Shown: positions 9,029 to 17,970 of the stretch, piece by piece
Position numbering within the stretch: position 1 is the first letter of the stretch
How the letters are laid out: each line of letters starts with the position of its first letter
Assembly (NCBI GenBank): GCA_029256105.1
Contig: JAQSYO010000006.1
Span: forward strand, 161,002-225,001
Direction: 5' to 3'
DNA length: 64,000 nt
Source: Herbinix sp.
GTDB taxonomy: Bacteria > Bacillota > Clostridia > Lachnospirales > Lachnospiraceae
Translations under genes and position numbers: made by a program
Notes under the pieces: model-generated
Told to the model about the DNA's origin: nothing
The model's input: only the letters and a program-made list of their open reading frames with translations
Database searches by the model: none

Positions 9029-9592
9029 CTACTTTAATGTTTGTAGACAACGCTTTATACTTTTATTATTTGGAATCAAAAACGGAGTAACTTTTTTATA
9101 TTCAGCATAATTTACAAAAATTTTCATAAAAGTCCAATTATCTTGAAAGATAACATAGAATACGTTCAAAAGGCTAAAAATGACTGCCGCAATAAGAAGT
9201 AGCGGTAGCTGAAGTGTTATACCAAAAAATGCATAAAAACCAATAAACCAAAGAACTCCCGGATGTCTACATAAAGCATAAACTCCACTTTGACAAACTT
9301 TTGGCGAGCCTTCCGTCTCAATATACGTATTTTTAAATGGCAACGCGAAGAATAAGGTATATATTAGCAGACTAAAAAACAGAGCAGTAAACACTCCGAA
9401 TATTCCCATTCTTACTATATTAATCTGAATCAAATCCAACGAGGTAATAATAATTCCACCGGTGGCCACTACAATCAAAAAAAATCCAATAAAAAAAAAG
9501 CAATTTAATATTTTTCGTTTAAAAACTATGCTATTTATGTCATATATAACAAAGAATATATAAGCTAAAAAGCCCAAAAAAATGTATGTCAT
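9029..9592 (-). CDS. Multi-pass membrane methyltransferase (ICMT/PEMT-like)
   Basis: 187 residues with about five hydrophobic segments. The C-terminal half carries VYALCRHPGVLWFIGFY, the RHP motif that marks the isoprenylcysteine carboxyl methyltransferase / phospholipid methyltransferase superfamily and binds S-adenosylmethionine at the membrane, followed by a conserved distal segment ending in YAEYKKVTPFLIP. The acceptor is unknown. A GGGGG RBS precedes the ATG. It is the first gene of the operon with the GH3-like and HD-GYP genes, so all three probably serve one membrane-related process. Confidence 0.72.
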   Translation of the reverse strand: MTYIFLGFLAYIFFVIYDINSIVFKRKILNCFFFIGFFLIVVATGGIIITSLDLIQINIVRMGIFGVFTALFFSLLIYTLFFALPFKNTYIETEGSPKVCQSGVYALCRHPGVLWFIGFYAFFGITLQLPLLLIAAVIFSLLNVFYVIFQDNWTFMKIFVNYAEYKKVTPFLIPNNKSIKRCLQTLK

Positions 9593-9920
9593 TCGTATAT
9601 TTCCCCCACTTTAGTGTCCAAATCTGATATTAACACATTTTCTTTCTTTTTCCAATATTTATTTTACATATTTTTGAATTAATTGAATAATAATGAAATA
9701 CTTTTTTCTATAATTATTCAAAATATCATTTATTTCGATTACTACTTCATCACTGAGTGATAAAAACCGCATAATTTCACTTTTATAAGAATGAATGGAA
9801 GACTTTTTTCTTTCTATTCATCTACTTATATCTTCGAAAAAGTTATAAAAGTATGAATATTATCATAATTCCATCATAAATGTCAGCTCTTTCGAATAAT
9901 GTTATAAAGGAGGGATTTAT
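9593..9920. other. Divergent promoter region
   Basis: 328 bp, very AT-rich, between the methyltransferase operon and tspO. It holds one short perfect inverted repeat, ATCACTGAGTGAT (9749-9761), which could be an operator. No gene is seen. Confidence 0.4.
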
Positions 9921-10391
9921 ATGAACTCAAAAAAGCTAGGACCACTAATTATATCTATATTAATACCGATTGCACTTGGCATGTTTGCCAGTCTGCTCAC
10001 TAAAAATACTGTAACGATATATTCGCAACTAATCAAACCGCCACTTAATCCACCAGCTTTTATTTTTCCAATTGTTTGGACAATTCTCTATATTCTAATG
10101 GGCATATCCTCCTATTTAATATACTCCTCTAATTCACCGCTGAAGACTAGGGCCTTAAATATATACGGTGCCCAGTTAATCTTTAATTTCTTTTGGAGTA
10201 TTATATTTTTTGGATTTAATATGTATTTATTAGCTTTTATCTGGCTTGTTGTGCTTATTCTACTAATTATATGGATGATCGTTATTTTCTATAGAATTAG
10301 TCCAATTGCAGCCTATCTTCAAATTCCTTACTTACTTTGGTGCCTATTCGCCGCATACCTTAATTTTATGGTTTATTATTTAAACCGGTAA
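9921..10391 (+). CDS. tspO: TspO/MBR family tryptophan-rich sensory protein
   Basis: 156 residues, five transmembrane helices, the usual size of bacterial TspO (translocator protein). Family marks are KPPLNPPAFIFPIVWTILY near residues 38-56, the QLIFNFFWSIIFF helix, and the terminal IPYLLWCLFAAYLN. TspO proteins bind porphyrins and other hydrophobic ligands in the membrane and are linked to stress signalling; the exact role in anaerobes is not settled. Start follows AAAGGAGGG. Single gene with its own terminator downstream. Confidence 0.93.
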   Translation: MNSKKLGPLIISILIPIALGMFASLLTKNTVTIYSQLIKPPLNPPAFIFPIVWTILYILMGISSYLIYSSNSPLKTRALNIYGAQLIFNFFWSIIFFGFNMYLLAFIWLVVLILLIIWMIVIFYRISPIAAYLQIPYLLWCLFAAYLNFMVYYLNR

Positions 10392-10482
10392 TTACTAAGG
10401 GTTTTTATATAAAAATTCAAATGAGGAGTATTGCTTCATTCTCGTCATCAAGCGGATGCGATTATTACCTAATCGCCAATAT

Positions 10483-10530
10483 AAAAGGACAGCCAACCCA
10501 CATATTAACTGTGTTTGACTGTCCTTTTTA
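10483..10530. terminator. Bidirectional terminator after tspO
   Basis: Stem AAAAGGACAG / CTGTCCTTTT with a 26-nt internal region containing further pairing, T-rich on both sides. It separates the convergent tspO and lipoprotein genes. Confidence 0.75.
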
Positions 10531-10535
10531 CTAAA

Positions 10536-11273
10536 TTAATCCAGTAGCTTATACATTAGAATGCTTTCGATCTTTTCATTTTTGATATGAAATTTCATTC
10601 CATCAACATAATTTACCGGTAGATATTGAAAATCATCCTCTTCATTGGCTGCTCCATTCCCAATCAAATTTCCTTCCGGATATGCTTCCTTCAGTTTTTC
10701 AACACTGTCTCCGACTTTTATATTTCGTATTGTGGAATAGCCTGTGTCAGTAATTTTAATTTGAAAAATATAAAACTTCTCGTCTTCAGTTGTATTTATG
10801 GTTTTTATCTCAAGCCCTGGAAATTTGTATTGCTTTTCCGTGAAGCCGATAAGTGTATCCATATTTAACCCATCATCTAAAGAATAGGTGTGCGATTTGA
10901 TTTCGTCCGCTTTGCCCAGAATACCTTCCAACTTTTCATCATCAACAATATCAGAAATAGCAACTGTATTGTCGTTATAAACAAATGCCAACTCTTTTAG
11001 AATAACATTTCCGCTCTTTGGAATAGTACCCTCCTTTATTACATCGGTATCGGTATTATTGTCAACTGTATTATCATCTGATATATCGGTTGATGTATCC
11101 GTTGTATCATCTTCAGCTTCCTTATCAGTTGCCGGAGCAGATGTTGGAGCAGATGTTGGAGCACTTGTTGGAGCAGTTGACGAACCAACCGGATTTTTCT
11201 CGCACCCCGCCAGAACTGCTATACTTAATATCATAATTACAATTATTGTTCCTAATTTTCTTTTTGCTTTCAT
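10536..11273 (-). CDS. Lipoprotein with Ala-Pro-Thr-Ser linker, unknown function
   Basis: 245 residues. The N-terminal signal ends in the lipobox LAGC with the lipidated Cys at 24, so it is anchored on the outer face of the membrane. Residues about 33-47 repeat APTS, followed by an Asp/Thr-rich linker to about 75, and then a folded domain of about 165 residues with no recognised family. Its tail (VGDSVEKLKEAYPEGNLI) resembles the short repeat of lipoproteins that assess the slope of small-protein scaffolds such as SmpA/BamE-like folds; this is weak. RBS AGGAGG. It lies just downstream of, and in the same direction as, the sensor kinase/regulator pair, 92 bp away, so co-expression is possible. 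Confidence 0.7.
   Translation of the reverse strand: MKAKRKLGTIIVIMILSIAVLAGCEKNPVGSSTAPTSAPTSAPTSAPATDKEAEDDTTDTSTDISDDNTVDNNTDTDVIKEGTIPKSGNVILKELAFVYNDNTVAISDIVDDEKLEGILGKADEIKSHTYSLDDGLNMDTLIGFTEKQYKFPGLEIKTINTTEDEKFYIFQIKITDTGYSTIRNIKVGDSVEKLKEAYPEGNLIGNGAANEEDDFQYLPVNYVDGMKFHIKNEKIESILMYKLLD
11134..11181. repeat. 12-bp coding tandem repeat, four copies
   Basis: Four copies of GGAGCAGATGTT-like units (two identical, two variants) encode the APTS linker on the - strand. The period keeps frame, so linker length can vary by slippage. Confidence 0.75.
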
Positions 11274-11365
11274 AATTATACCTCCTAAGATTTATTTTGT
11301 TTATGAGGTCATTATACATAAAATTTCTTTTTTAGTAATAACAGACTTGTATCATTCTTGTAACT

Positions 11366-12766
11366 TCACGTTATTGGAAGAATTAATGAAACTGTAGTTC
11401 CCACCTCTATTTCACTTTCGAACACCAAATGCCCATTAAATTTCTCAACAATCTCTTTACAAATTGGAAGTCCCAGACCTGAACCCTTCGCAAAATTTGA
11501 ATTCTTAGCTCTGTAAAATCTCTCCTGAACCCGCGTAATGTCACTCTGGTCGACTCCAATACCCTGATCACTTATTTTGATAACTGCTTCCGTTTGCATA
11601 GCAAAAGTTTCAACCCTTATATGACTTTTTGCATTAGAATACTTTATAGCATTATCTAAAACATTCGCAATTGCGTGTGACATTAATATTTTATTTACAT
11701 TGGCAAAAACCGCTTTCTCCAGATTTACCTCCAATATTATTTCATTTTTATCGGCTTTTGATTTCATCTCTAAAACCACACTACCCGTTAATTCGGATAA
11801 ATCCGTTTTCTCGGTGTTAAGATTTGCTTGATCTGCTTTGTCAAATCGAGATAGCATCAATAACTCATTAATGAGCATTGTAAGACGATCTGATTCATTT
11901 ACAAGATGAAAATATATCATTTGTAAATCCTCATCCTCATTTTCGCCTTCGTATAAATATTGAGAAAAGCCTCGGATTGCAGCCAGCGGTGTTTTCAGCT
12001 CATGAGAAACATTGGAAACAAATTGCTTCTGATACTGTATATAGTCGTTTAATTGAATGCCCATCTGATTTAGTCCCGCAGCAAGCATTCCCAGCTCATC
12101 TTTCCTATTCAATTTAACCTGCTCGAATTGCTGTTTTGAAAACCTTTCCGTAGCACCAAGAAGATATTTAATTGGTTTTGTAGTTTTACGGGCAATATAC
12201 AAGCTTGAAAGCGTTATAAGAATAATAAATCCTCCTGCGCCAATAAACATTATATACCGTATCTTATCCATGATATCATAAAAATAAGAGATGTTTTCAA
12301 CAAGCTCGAATACATAGACATTTTGATAATATTGGTCTTGAATCGGGATTGCAAAATAAATCAATTTATTATCCGTAACTGTATAAGAATAATTTCCTTT
12401 AAGGGCATTTTCAATATTTCCCTTAAAAATCAAAGGCTTCCCGTTACTAATTTTAATTCCATCCACCGCTAATCCCTGAATTCTCAGGTCACTATCATAT
12501 ATTCGCACTTCCTTAGCAGAAGATTTTAAAGCCTCCAGAGCACTTTTCGACACATCGGATGCAAGTCCCTTAGAAGTTGATTTTTCATGTTTTGTAAGTA
12601 TTTCACGAAATGTTAACTCGCACATATCCGCCTTTTCCATCATTTGTTTTTCTATTGTCACAAAACTATAGTAATCTATGGCTTTATTCACGGTGATAAT
12701 AATAATGGTAAAGGATAATACAGAGAAAAATAAATAATTTAAAAGAAGCTTAGTTGCATATTTCAA
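11366..12766 (-). CDS. Sensor histidine kinase (membrane, HAMP)
   Basis: 466 residues from a TTG start that overlaps the stop of the response regulator (TTGA) and follows GGAGGTG. Transmembrane helices at about 8-28 and 170-192 bracket an extracellular sensor of about 140 residues; then HAMP (193-245), HisKA with phospho-acceptor His255 (VSHELKTPLAAIRG), and HATPase_c with the N box (NVLDNAIKYS), DQGIGV and GSGLGLPI. It phosphorylates the partner regulator encoded just upstream. The stimulus is unknown. The layout resembles many Gram-positive envelope-stress or antibiotic-sensing pairs. Confidence 0.92.
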   Translation of the reverse strand: MKYATKLLLNYLFFSVLSFTIIIITVNKAIDYYSFVTIEKQMMEKADMCELTFREILTKHEKSTSKGLASDVSKSALEALKSSAKEVRIYDSDLRIQGLAVDGIKISNGKPLIFKGNIENALKGNYSYTVTDNKLIYFAIPIQDQYYQNVYVFELVENISYFYDIMDKIRYIMFIGAGGFIILITLSSLYIARKTTKPIKYLLGATERFSKQQFEQVKLNRKDELGMLAAGLNQMGIQLNDYIQYQKQFVSNVSHELKTPLAAIRGFSQYLYEGENEDEDLQMIYFHLVNESDRLTMLINELLMLSRFDKADQANLNTEKTDLSELTGSVVLEMKSKADKNEIILEVNLEKAVFANVNKILMSHAIANVLDNAIKYSNAKSHIRVETFAMQTEAVIKISDQGIGVDQSDITRVQERFYRAKNSNFAKGSGLGLPICKEIVEKFNGHLVFESEIEVGTTVSLILPIT

Positions 12767-13461
12767 ACAGATTCACCTCCAAGCTGGTAACCAAATCCGT
12801 AGATGGTCTTTACATACTTCGGGCTTTCCGCATCATCCTCCAACTTCTTCCTAAGTCGCATTATTGTCATATCAACGCAACGGCTGTCACCTAAATAATC
12901 ATACCCCCATACAATATCAAGGAGTTCATCTCTTGTGAAAATTTTTTTTGGTTTTTTCAACAGGGTTTCAAGAATTTTAAATTCATTTGCTGTCAATAAA
13001 ACCCTAGTTCCATTTTTAAGTACCATTCTTGTTTCCAAATCAAATTCCAGTTCCCCATATGATATTTGATCCACTTCACCATTGTTTGTTAGATTGTTAT
13101 GTTCATATCTTCTTAGTACAACCTTTATCCTAGCTATGAGTTCTCTATTATCAAAAGGCTTTGTAATGTAATCTTCTGCTCCAAGCTCGAGCCCTAATAC
13201 CTTATCAATAATTTCATTCTTTGCAGATAACATGATGACAGGAATTACATATTTTTTTTCAATTTCCTTGCATAGATCATAGCCTGAGTAGTCAGGCAGC
13301 ATTAAATCCAGTAAAATGAGATCCGGTTGAAAGGAATCAATCTCAATAAGACCAGTCCTACCATTCTCTGCTGTTTTCACTTGATAATTTTCTCTTTTGA
13401 GAACTAACTCAAGTAAATCTCTAATTGCCAATTCATCATCAATCACGAGAATCTTTTTCAC
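12763..13461 (-). CDS. OmpR/PhoB-family response regulator
   Basis: The start is the GTG at 13461, eight bases after AGGAGGTGG, giving 232 residues; the open frame reaches further upstream but that part is not conserved-looking. Receiver domain residues 1-115 with Asp8/Asp9, phospho-acceptor Asp52 (LLDLMLPD) and Lys in ITKPFD; winged-helix DNA-binding domain 130-230 with DMTIMRLRKKLE and TIYGFGYQL. It overlaps the histidine kinase by four bases, so the pair is translationally coupled. Targets cannot be read from the sequence; the downstream lipoprotein is one candidate. Confidence 0.93.
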   Translation of the reverse strand: MKKILVIDDELAIRDLLELVLKRENYQVKTAENGRTGLIEIDSFQPDLILLDLMLPDYSGYDLCKEIEKKYVIPVIMLSAKNEIIDKVLGLELGAEDYITKPFDNRELIARIKVVLRRYEHNNLTNNGEVDQISYGELEFDLETRMVLKNGTRVLLTANEFKILETLLKKPKKIFTRDELLDIVWGYDYLGDSRCVDMTIMRLRKKLEDDAESPKYVKTIYGFGYQLGGESV

Positions 13462-13870
13462 TTGAAACCACCTCCTATCTATCAGTAATAGCTTATCGTT
13501 TACAAAATACCAGATTAAAATTAATATTTTCCTTATCATACCCTGCACGTTTCTATCTATACCATGTTGAAGGTTTGTTATTTTATTAAAGACAGTAAAA
13601 ATAAACTAGTTATAGTCGAACCCTATTTTCACATTCTAAGCCTCAATTTTTCATCCATACTTTCGATTCCATGTGAGCCTCTACCTATATTATACTACAT
13701 AACGCAAGTATATTTCTCACTCTCGTTCTGATTTTATATTACTATATATTCAAAATCAACTCCGGATAAAGTAACTCATCATACACTCCTCAAGCCTGTT
13801 TTGTACTAAAAGAACTGTCCAAATCATATTCTTATAAAAGAATATGAAGATATAGGGAGGGTGAAGTTAG
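13462..13870. other. Intergenic promoter region, no gene
   Basis: 409 bp between the divergent regulator and dehydrogenase-like genes. AT-rich, with no hairpin or open frame that stands out. It must hold the promoters of both neighbours. Confidence 0.4.
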
Positions 13871-15286
13871 TTGATTAAGGTTAAAGTTAGCTTACGGCCA
13901 ATTGTAAGTAATATAAATTTACCCACCGTTTTGAAAACAACCCTTCTTCCGGGTGACAGGGTAGAAAGTTTATTTATTGCCACCCTAGTAGGAGAGATCT
14001 TTTACATAGGAAATGGAGTTATCAGGACTTTTTTAGATATCCGCTCACAAATTTTAAAATTAGGTGTTTCAAGTGGTGGATATGATGAACGGGGTTTGAT
14101 TGGATTAGCGTTCCATCCCGAATTTTATTATAACGGTCAATTTTATCTTCATTATTCCGTAGCTGGAACACAAGGTACAGGTGCTCTTTCACAAGCATAT
14201 CATCCTAATCCATGTGACCCTAGAGCTTCAAGCCTTAAGTGGGTTAATAGAGAAACTCAATACGATCATATTGACACAGTTGAGGAATGGATTGTGCAAT
14301 CGAATGGTCAACCCCTAAAACAGCGAACTTTACTTAATATAAGAAGGCCATTTTCAAATCATAATGGTGTCAATAGCTTGAATTTCTCGCCAGAAACAGA
14401 AAAACTTATCTTAACAACTGGTGATGGTGGATTTGGATACGATCCATTTAATTTAAGCCAGGATGATATGGAAATTGCCGGTAAAATAATTGAAATCGAT
14501 GTATCAAAGAATACACTTATCGATAACCCGCCCGTCGTAACACGTTTTAATGAACTTCCCTTCCCTATTCAGGAAACCCTCACTGTAATTGCCAAGGGGG
14601 TTCGTAATATAACTGGCATTTCATTTCAAAGGTTTTATGACCGCTATATCAAATATGTGGGAAATGTCGGGCAGGATCTGGTAGAGTCGATTTATTCTTT
14701 TATTCATTATAAACCAATACCGGTTACTCAGCTTATTCAAAATTCTTTCCTAGAATCTGAACCTGACCAAGATGGATTTATTAATTTTGGTTGGCGAGGT
14801 TGGGAAGGTTCTTTTCCTACTTCGATTATAAGGGACTGCTCAACAAACTCGTCTTTGAATGAGAAAACATCTGCTTATTATGATGAAGCAGTAAAAACCT
14901 CAGTGCTTCGTCTTCCGCCTTTAACTTGTTATTATCATATGGACCCCCGCCCTGATAAGTTTGGAGGTACTGCACTTACAGGAGTCCAACCATATATGGG
15001 AAATGGAATCCCCGATTTAACGGGAAGCGTAGTATTTACCGATTTTGCTAGAAATGAAGAAGCCAAGCCTCCAGTTAGAGGGGTTTTAGCTTATACCAGA
15101 GTAAGAGCAGACTGTAAATTAAGTGATTTTAGTGTTATTGAAACAGATTATAATTTTGGGTCCCAATCAGCTTTCTATGTAAGTTTGGGAACGAATTTGA
15201 ATCAAACTAGTCTTTATTTGGGGGTTTATGGATCTAGAAATGTAACTGATTTTAACCAAGGTACTATTTTTGAAATTATTCCATGA
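13871..15286 (+). CDS. PQQ-dependent sugar dehydrogenase-like beta-propeller protein
   Basis: 471 residues, no signal peptide. The glucose/sorbosone dehydrogenase (GSDH) fold is recognised from YDERGLIGLAFHPEF near residue 71, HNGVNSLNFSPE near 165 and LTTGDGGFGYDPFN near 183, which correspond to the family's cofactor-contacting and calcium-contacting loops, plus INFGWRGWEG near 310. Start is TTG, about nine bases after AGGGAGGG; the upstream in-frame GTG is blocked by a stop. Soluble PQQ enzymes oxidise aldoses, but no PQQ-synthesis gene is visible here and PQQ use is unusual in anaerobic clostridia, so function may differ. Single gene. Confidence 0.75.
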   Translation: MIKVKVSLRPIVSNINLPTVLKTTLLPGDRVESLFIATLVGEIFYIGNGVIRTFLDIRSQILKLGVSSGGYDERGLIGLAFHPEFYYNGQFYLHYSVAGTQGTGALSQAYHPNPCDPRASSLKWVNRETQYDHIDTVEEWIVQSNGQPLKQRTLLNIRRPFSNHNGVNSLNFSPETEKLILTTGDGGFGYDPFNLSQDDMEIAGKIIEIDVSKNTLIDNPPVVTRFNELPFPIQETLTVIAKGVRNITGISFQRFYDRYIKYVGNVGQDLVESIYSFIHYKPIPVTQLIQNSFLESEPDQDGFINFGWRGWEGSFPTSIIRDCSTNSSLNEKTSAYYDEAVKTSVLRLPPLTCYYHMDPRPDKFGGTALTGVQPYMGNGIPDLTGSVVFTDFARNEEAKPPVRGVLAYTRVRADCKLSDFSVIETDYNFGSQSAFYVSLGTNLNQTSLYLGVYGSRNVTDFNQGTIFEIIP

Positions 15287-15656
15287 TTCATTTCCGATAA
15301 CTATTGGGTTATTCCTGCATTCACACTTAATTTTATATAACACTTTATTCCCTCACTTTCAAGATGATTTAATAACTAAATTTTACACTTACGAAAATAG
15401 CTCTACAATAACGTTACTTGTAGTGTCTATAACGTATTTTTAATTTCCACTAACAATTGTTTAAGCTTTCTTGATCTTCATCCATTCCTCCAATAATAAA
15501 AGTGTATACAACGGAAGCAGAAGTGTATTTTAATTTTGCGACATATTTTTGAAACAATGTCTGAATAGTGTATATAAAGATTATAACTTCTTTGCTATCA
15601 TCTTATAATATAACGTCATATTACTACCGAATAAAAAATTATAAGGAGATATACAA
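15287..15656 (+). promoter_or_regulatory. Upstream region of the GH130 gene with possible promoter
   Basis: 370 bp without a gene. A candidate promoter is TTGAAA (15549-15554) with TATATA (15571-15576) at 16-bp spacing, about 80 bp before the GH130 start. The rest is AT-rich and unassigned. Confidence 0.35.
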
Positions 15657-16865
15657 ATGAAGCCAGAAATTATAACATCCTCAGCACCAGTCCTTTCCCC
15701 TATGCCAGGAGTTTCATGGGCAGATACAATGATTCTAAATCCTGCCATTATCAAGGATCCCAAATCAGCTACGCTACATATGTTATTTAGAGCCACTGGT
15801 CCATACCCAGATAAAAAATTAGCTGAGGATTGTTCAAATCCATACCCAATATTCTTAGGTTACGCGAAAAGCGAAGATAACGGAACTACTTGGGATGCTG
15901 ATTTTTCAAGACCTGCTCTAGCACCTTTCGTTGAATATGATATAGATAAGCTTTATATCCTAGATGATGAGGGAAACAAAGTAATTAACTATTCGAATGG
16001 CTGTGTTGAAGATCCAAGGATATTTGAAGTGGAAGGACAGCTATATGTCTCTGCTGCAAGCCGTATGTTTCCTCCTGGACCTTACTGGTCAGAAACCTCA
16101 GCTGAACAAAGAAGTAACATACCTGAATGGTCAAGGTCAGCGAATAATCCTTTTGGAAAATCTGCATTTACGAATGATACGACAACTGTATTGTTTAAAT
16201 TGAATTTAGATAAACTCAAAAATAAGGATTATGATCATGCGTTCACCTATGTTTGTAATTTGACAAATTCATGTGTTGATGATAATCGAGATGTATTCCT
16301 CTTTTCTGAGAAAATGATGATTGATGGCAAGCTACAATATGTCATGATGCACAGACCACACAATCCTGAACTATTTGACCCGAATACGCATTACAAAACG
16401 CCTTCAATTTTCCTCGCTGCTGCAGAAAACATAAAGGACTTTGCAACAAATAAGGCTACTCACAAATTTTTAGCTGGAAGTTTATTTGATTGGGAAGAGG
16501 AAAGAATTGGCGGAAGTTGGCCCCCAATTAAGCTGGGGAATGGCGAATGGATCTTTCAATACCATGGAAAAACTTGGCCAGGTTATGGCTATTCCCAATC
16601 CTTTATCATTCTCAGAGAGAAGGAAAATGATTTTCCTGAAGTAATCCATCGTTGTCCAGAACGATTAATGTATGTTAAGAAGGACTGGGAAATGCCGGAT
16701 AAGTTCCCCTGTCCATGTCTATTTACGACAGCAGGTATTGTAGTAGATGATACACTGATTATGTCCTATGGGGCAGCTGATCAGTATGCAGGAATTGCTT
16801 GGGCAAACTTCAACGAAGTTGTTACTTATGTAAGGCAATTTGATGCACAAGGAAATAAACAGTAA
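15657..16865 (+). CDS. Glycoside hydrolase family 130 (mannoside phosphorylase-type)
   Basis: 402 residues, cytoplasmic. GH130 five-bladed propeller features: NPAIIKD near 28, CVEDPRIF near 116 where Asp119 matches the family's general acid, DDNRDVFLFSEK near 214, HRPHNP near 235, RIGGSWPPIKL near 280 and MSYGAADQYAGIAWA near 370. GH130 enzymes phosphorolyse or hydrolyse beta-mannosides; characterised types act on Man-beta-1,4-Glc, beta-1,4- or beta-1,2-mannooligosaccharides. Specificity cannot be assigned here. RBS AAGGAG. It is convergent with an AraC-type regulator gene, sharing a terminator. Confidence 0.85.
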   Translation: MKPEIITSSAPVLSPMPGVSWADTMILNPAIIKDPKSATLHMLFRATGPYPDKKLAEDCSNPYPIFLGYAKSEDNGTTWDADFSRPALAPFVEYDIDKLYILDDEGNKVINYSNGCVEDPRIFEVEGQLYVSAASRMFPPGPYWSETSAEQRSNIPEWSRSANNPFGKSAFTNDTTTVLFKLNLDKLKNKDYDHAFTYVCNLTNSCVDDNRDVFLFSEKMMIDGKLQYVMMHRPHNPELFDPNTHYKTPSIFLAAAENIKDFATNKATHKFLAGSLFDWEEERIGGSWPPIKLGNGEWIFQYHGKTWPGYGYSQSFIILREKENDFPEVIHRCPERLMYVKKDWEMPDKFPCPCLFTTAGIVVDDTLIMSYGAADQYAGIAWANFNEVVTYVRQFDAQGNKQ

Positions 16866-16892
16866 TACAAAAGTAATAAAACCGTAATACAT

Positions 16893-16942
16893 AAGCCGTT
16901 GGTCAGACTGAAGTGTACTTCAGACAATCCAACGGCTTTTTC
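16893..16942. terminator. Bidirectional terminator
   Basis: Stem AAGCCGTTGG / CCAACGGCTT with an inner CTGAAGTgtACTTCAG hairpin and flanking T-run; lies between the convergent GH130 and AraC genes. Confidence 0.85.
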
Positions 16943-16954
16943 TATATACCTTCT

Positions 16955-17851
16955 TCAAGCTTGATGGATAGACCTAAATTTATTAGGTGAAATATCATAG
17001 TATTTACTAAATACCCTGCTAAAATAGCTTAAACTGGTAAACCCAATCTTTTCGGAAATCTCTTTTAGGGGTAGCTGCGAGTTGATTAATAAATTTTTAG
17101 CTTCCTCCAATCTCTCATAGGTAAGCTTCTCCTTAAAGGACATCTCATAGTATTCCTGCATAATTCGATTAAGTTGCCTTACCGTGACACCAATTTGGGA
17201 AGCCAATTCGTGAGGTGATAAGGAAGCTTCATAGTTTCTAAAATAATCATCTACCAAAAGTCTTCTGGAATCATTTATTATTTTATGTGGTACCTCATAA
17301 CCCGACTTTTTATTCATTGATAATGTTCTTACAACATTTAATATAATTTGTGTTGCAAGTGTTTGAATATATGTGTAATGACCCAAAAAGTTGCTTTCTA
17401 TTTCACCTATGAGTTTAGTAAATAAATCAATACTGAAGTATTCATCATTTCCAAACCAGAACTTTGTATTTACCAGCGTATTATATATATTATCTACTTC
17501 ACTTTGCATATAGTTATCTATTTTCTTTTTGCTGCTCTTGAGATGCTTAACCTCTAAGTTTATGCAGTATTCTGACATTGGCTCTATCTCATCCGCCTTT
17601 TGCTCATGGTATACATCCGGACCGGTTACATAAAATACACCTGGAGTTATCACATAAGTTTTGTCTAAAACTCGCAAGGTACCTTTGCCATCCGGTATAA
17701 AATGTAACTCAAAGCCACTGTGTGCATGGTTTTTATAATACCAAGAGGGACGAGGTGGTTCATAAGAGATATTAAGAATATTAATAATTATGCTACCTAT
17801 CTGAATCTTAATATCCATTTCCATACCTGAGAACCATTTGCTTTTATCCAT
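16955..17851 (-). CDS. AraC family transcriptional regulator
   Basis: 298 residues. The N-terminal half is a cupin-type sensing domain (HAHSGFELHFIPDGKGT, then DVYHEQKADE), and the C-terminal hundred residues are two AraC helix-turn-helix motifs (ELASQIGVTVRQLNRIMQEY and ISEKIGFTSLSYFSRVFSKY). Regulators of this type usually control carbohydrate genes. It is convergent to GH130, so GH130 is a possible but not proven target. RBS AAGGTGG. Confidence 0.92.
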   Translation of the reverse strand: MDKSKWFSGMEMDIKIQIGSIIINILNISYEPPRPSWYYKNHAHSGFELHFIPDGKGTLRVLDKTYVITPGVFYVTGPDVYHEQKADEIEPMSEYCINLEVKHLKSSKKKIDNYMQSEVDNIYNTLVNTKFWFGNDEYFSIDLFTKLIGEIESNFLGHYTYIQTLATQIILNVVRTLSMNKKSGYEVPHKIINDSRRLLVDDYFRNYEASLSPHELASQIGVTVRQLNRIMQEYYEMSFKEKLTYERLEEAKNLLINSQLPLKEISEKIGFTSLSYFSRVFSKYYDISPNKFRSIHQA

Positions 17852-17970
17852 GTTACACCACCTTATGATTTAAGTTCTATTATATAAATTTACGCAAATA
17901 CTAATAATTATGTTTAGGATGGAATAAACTATCACCATCTTCGTCGATATAGGTTTCAAATAAAGCACGC

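Noticed and set aside
11059..11397. Long open frame antisense to the lipoprotein gene
   Set aside because: Low-complexity Val/Ser/Gly protein created by the APTS repeat on the other strand; no RBS.
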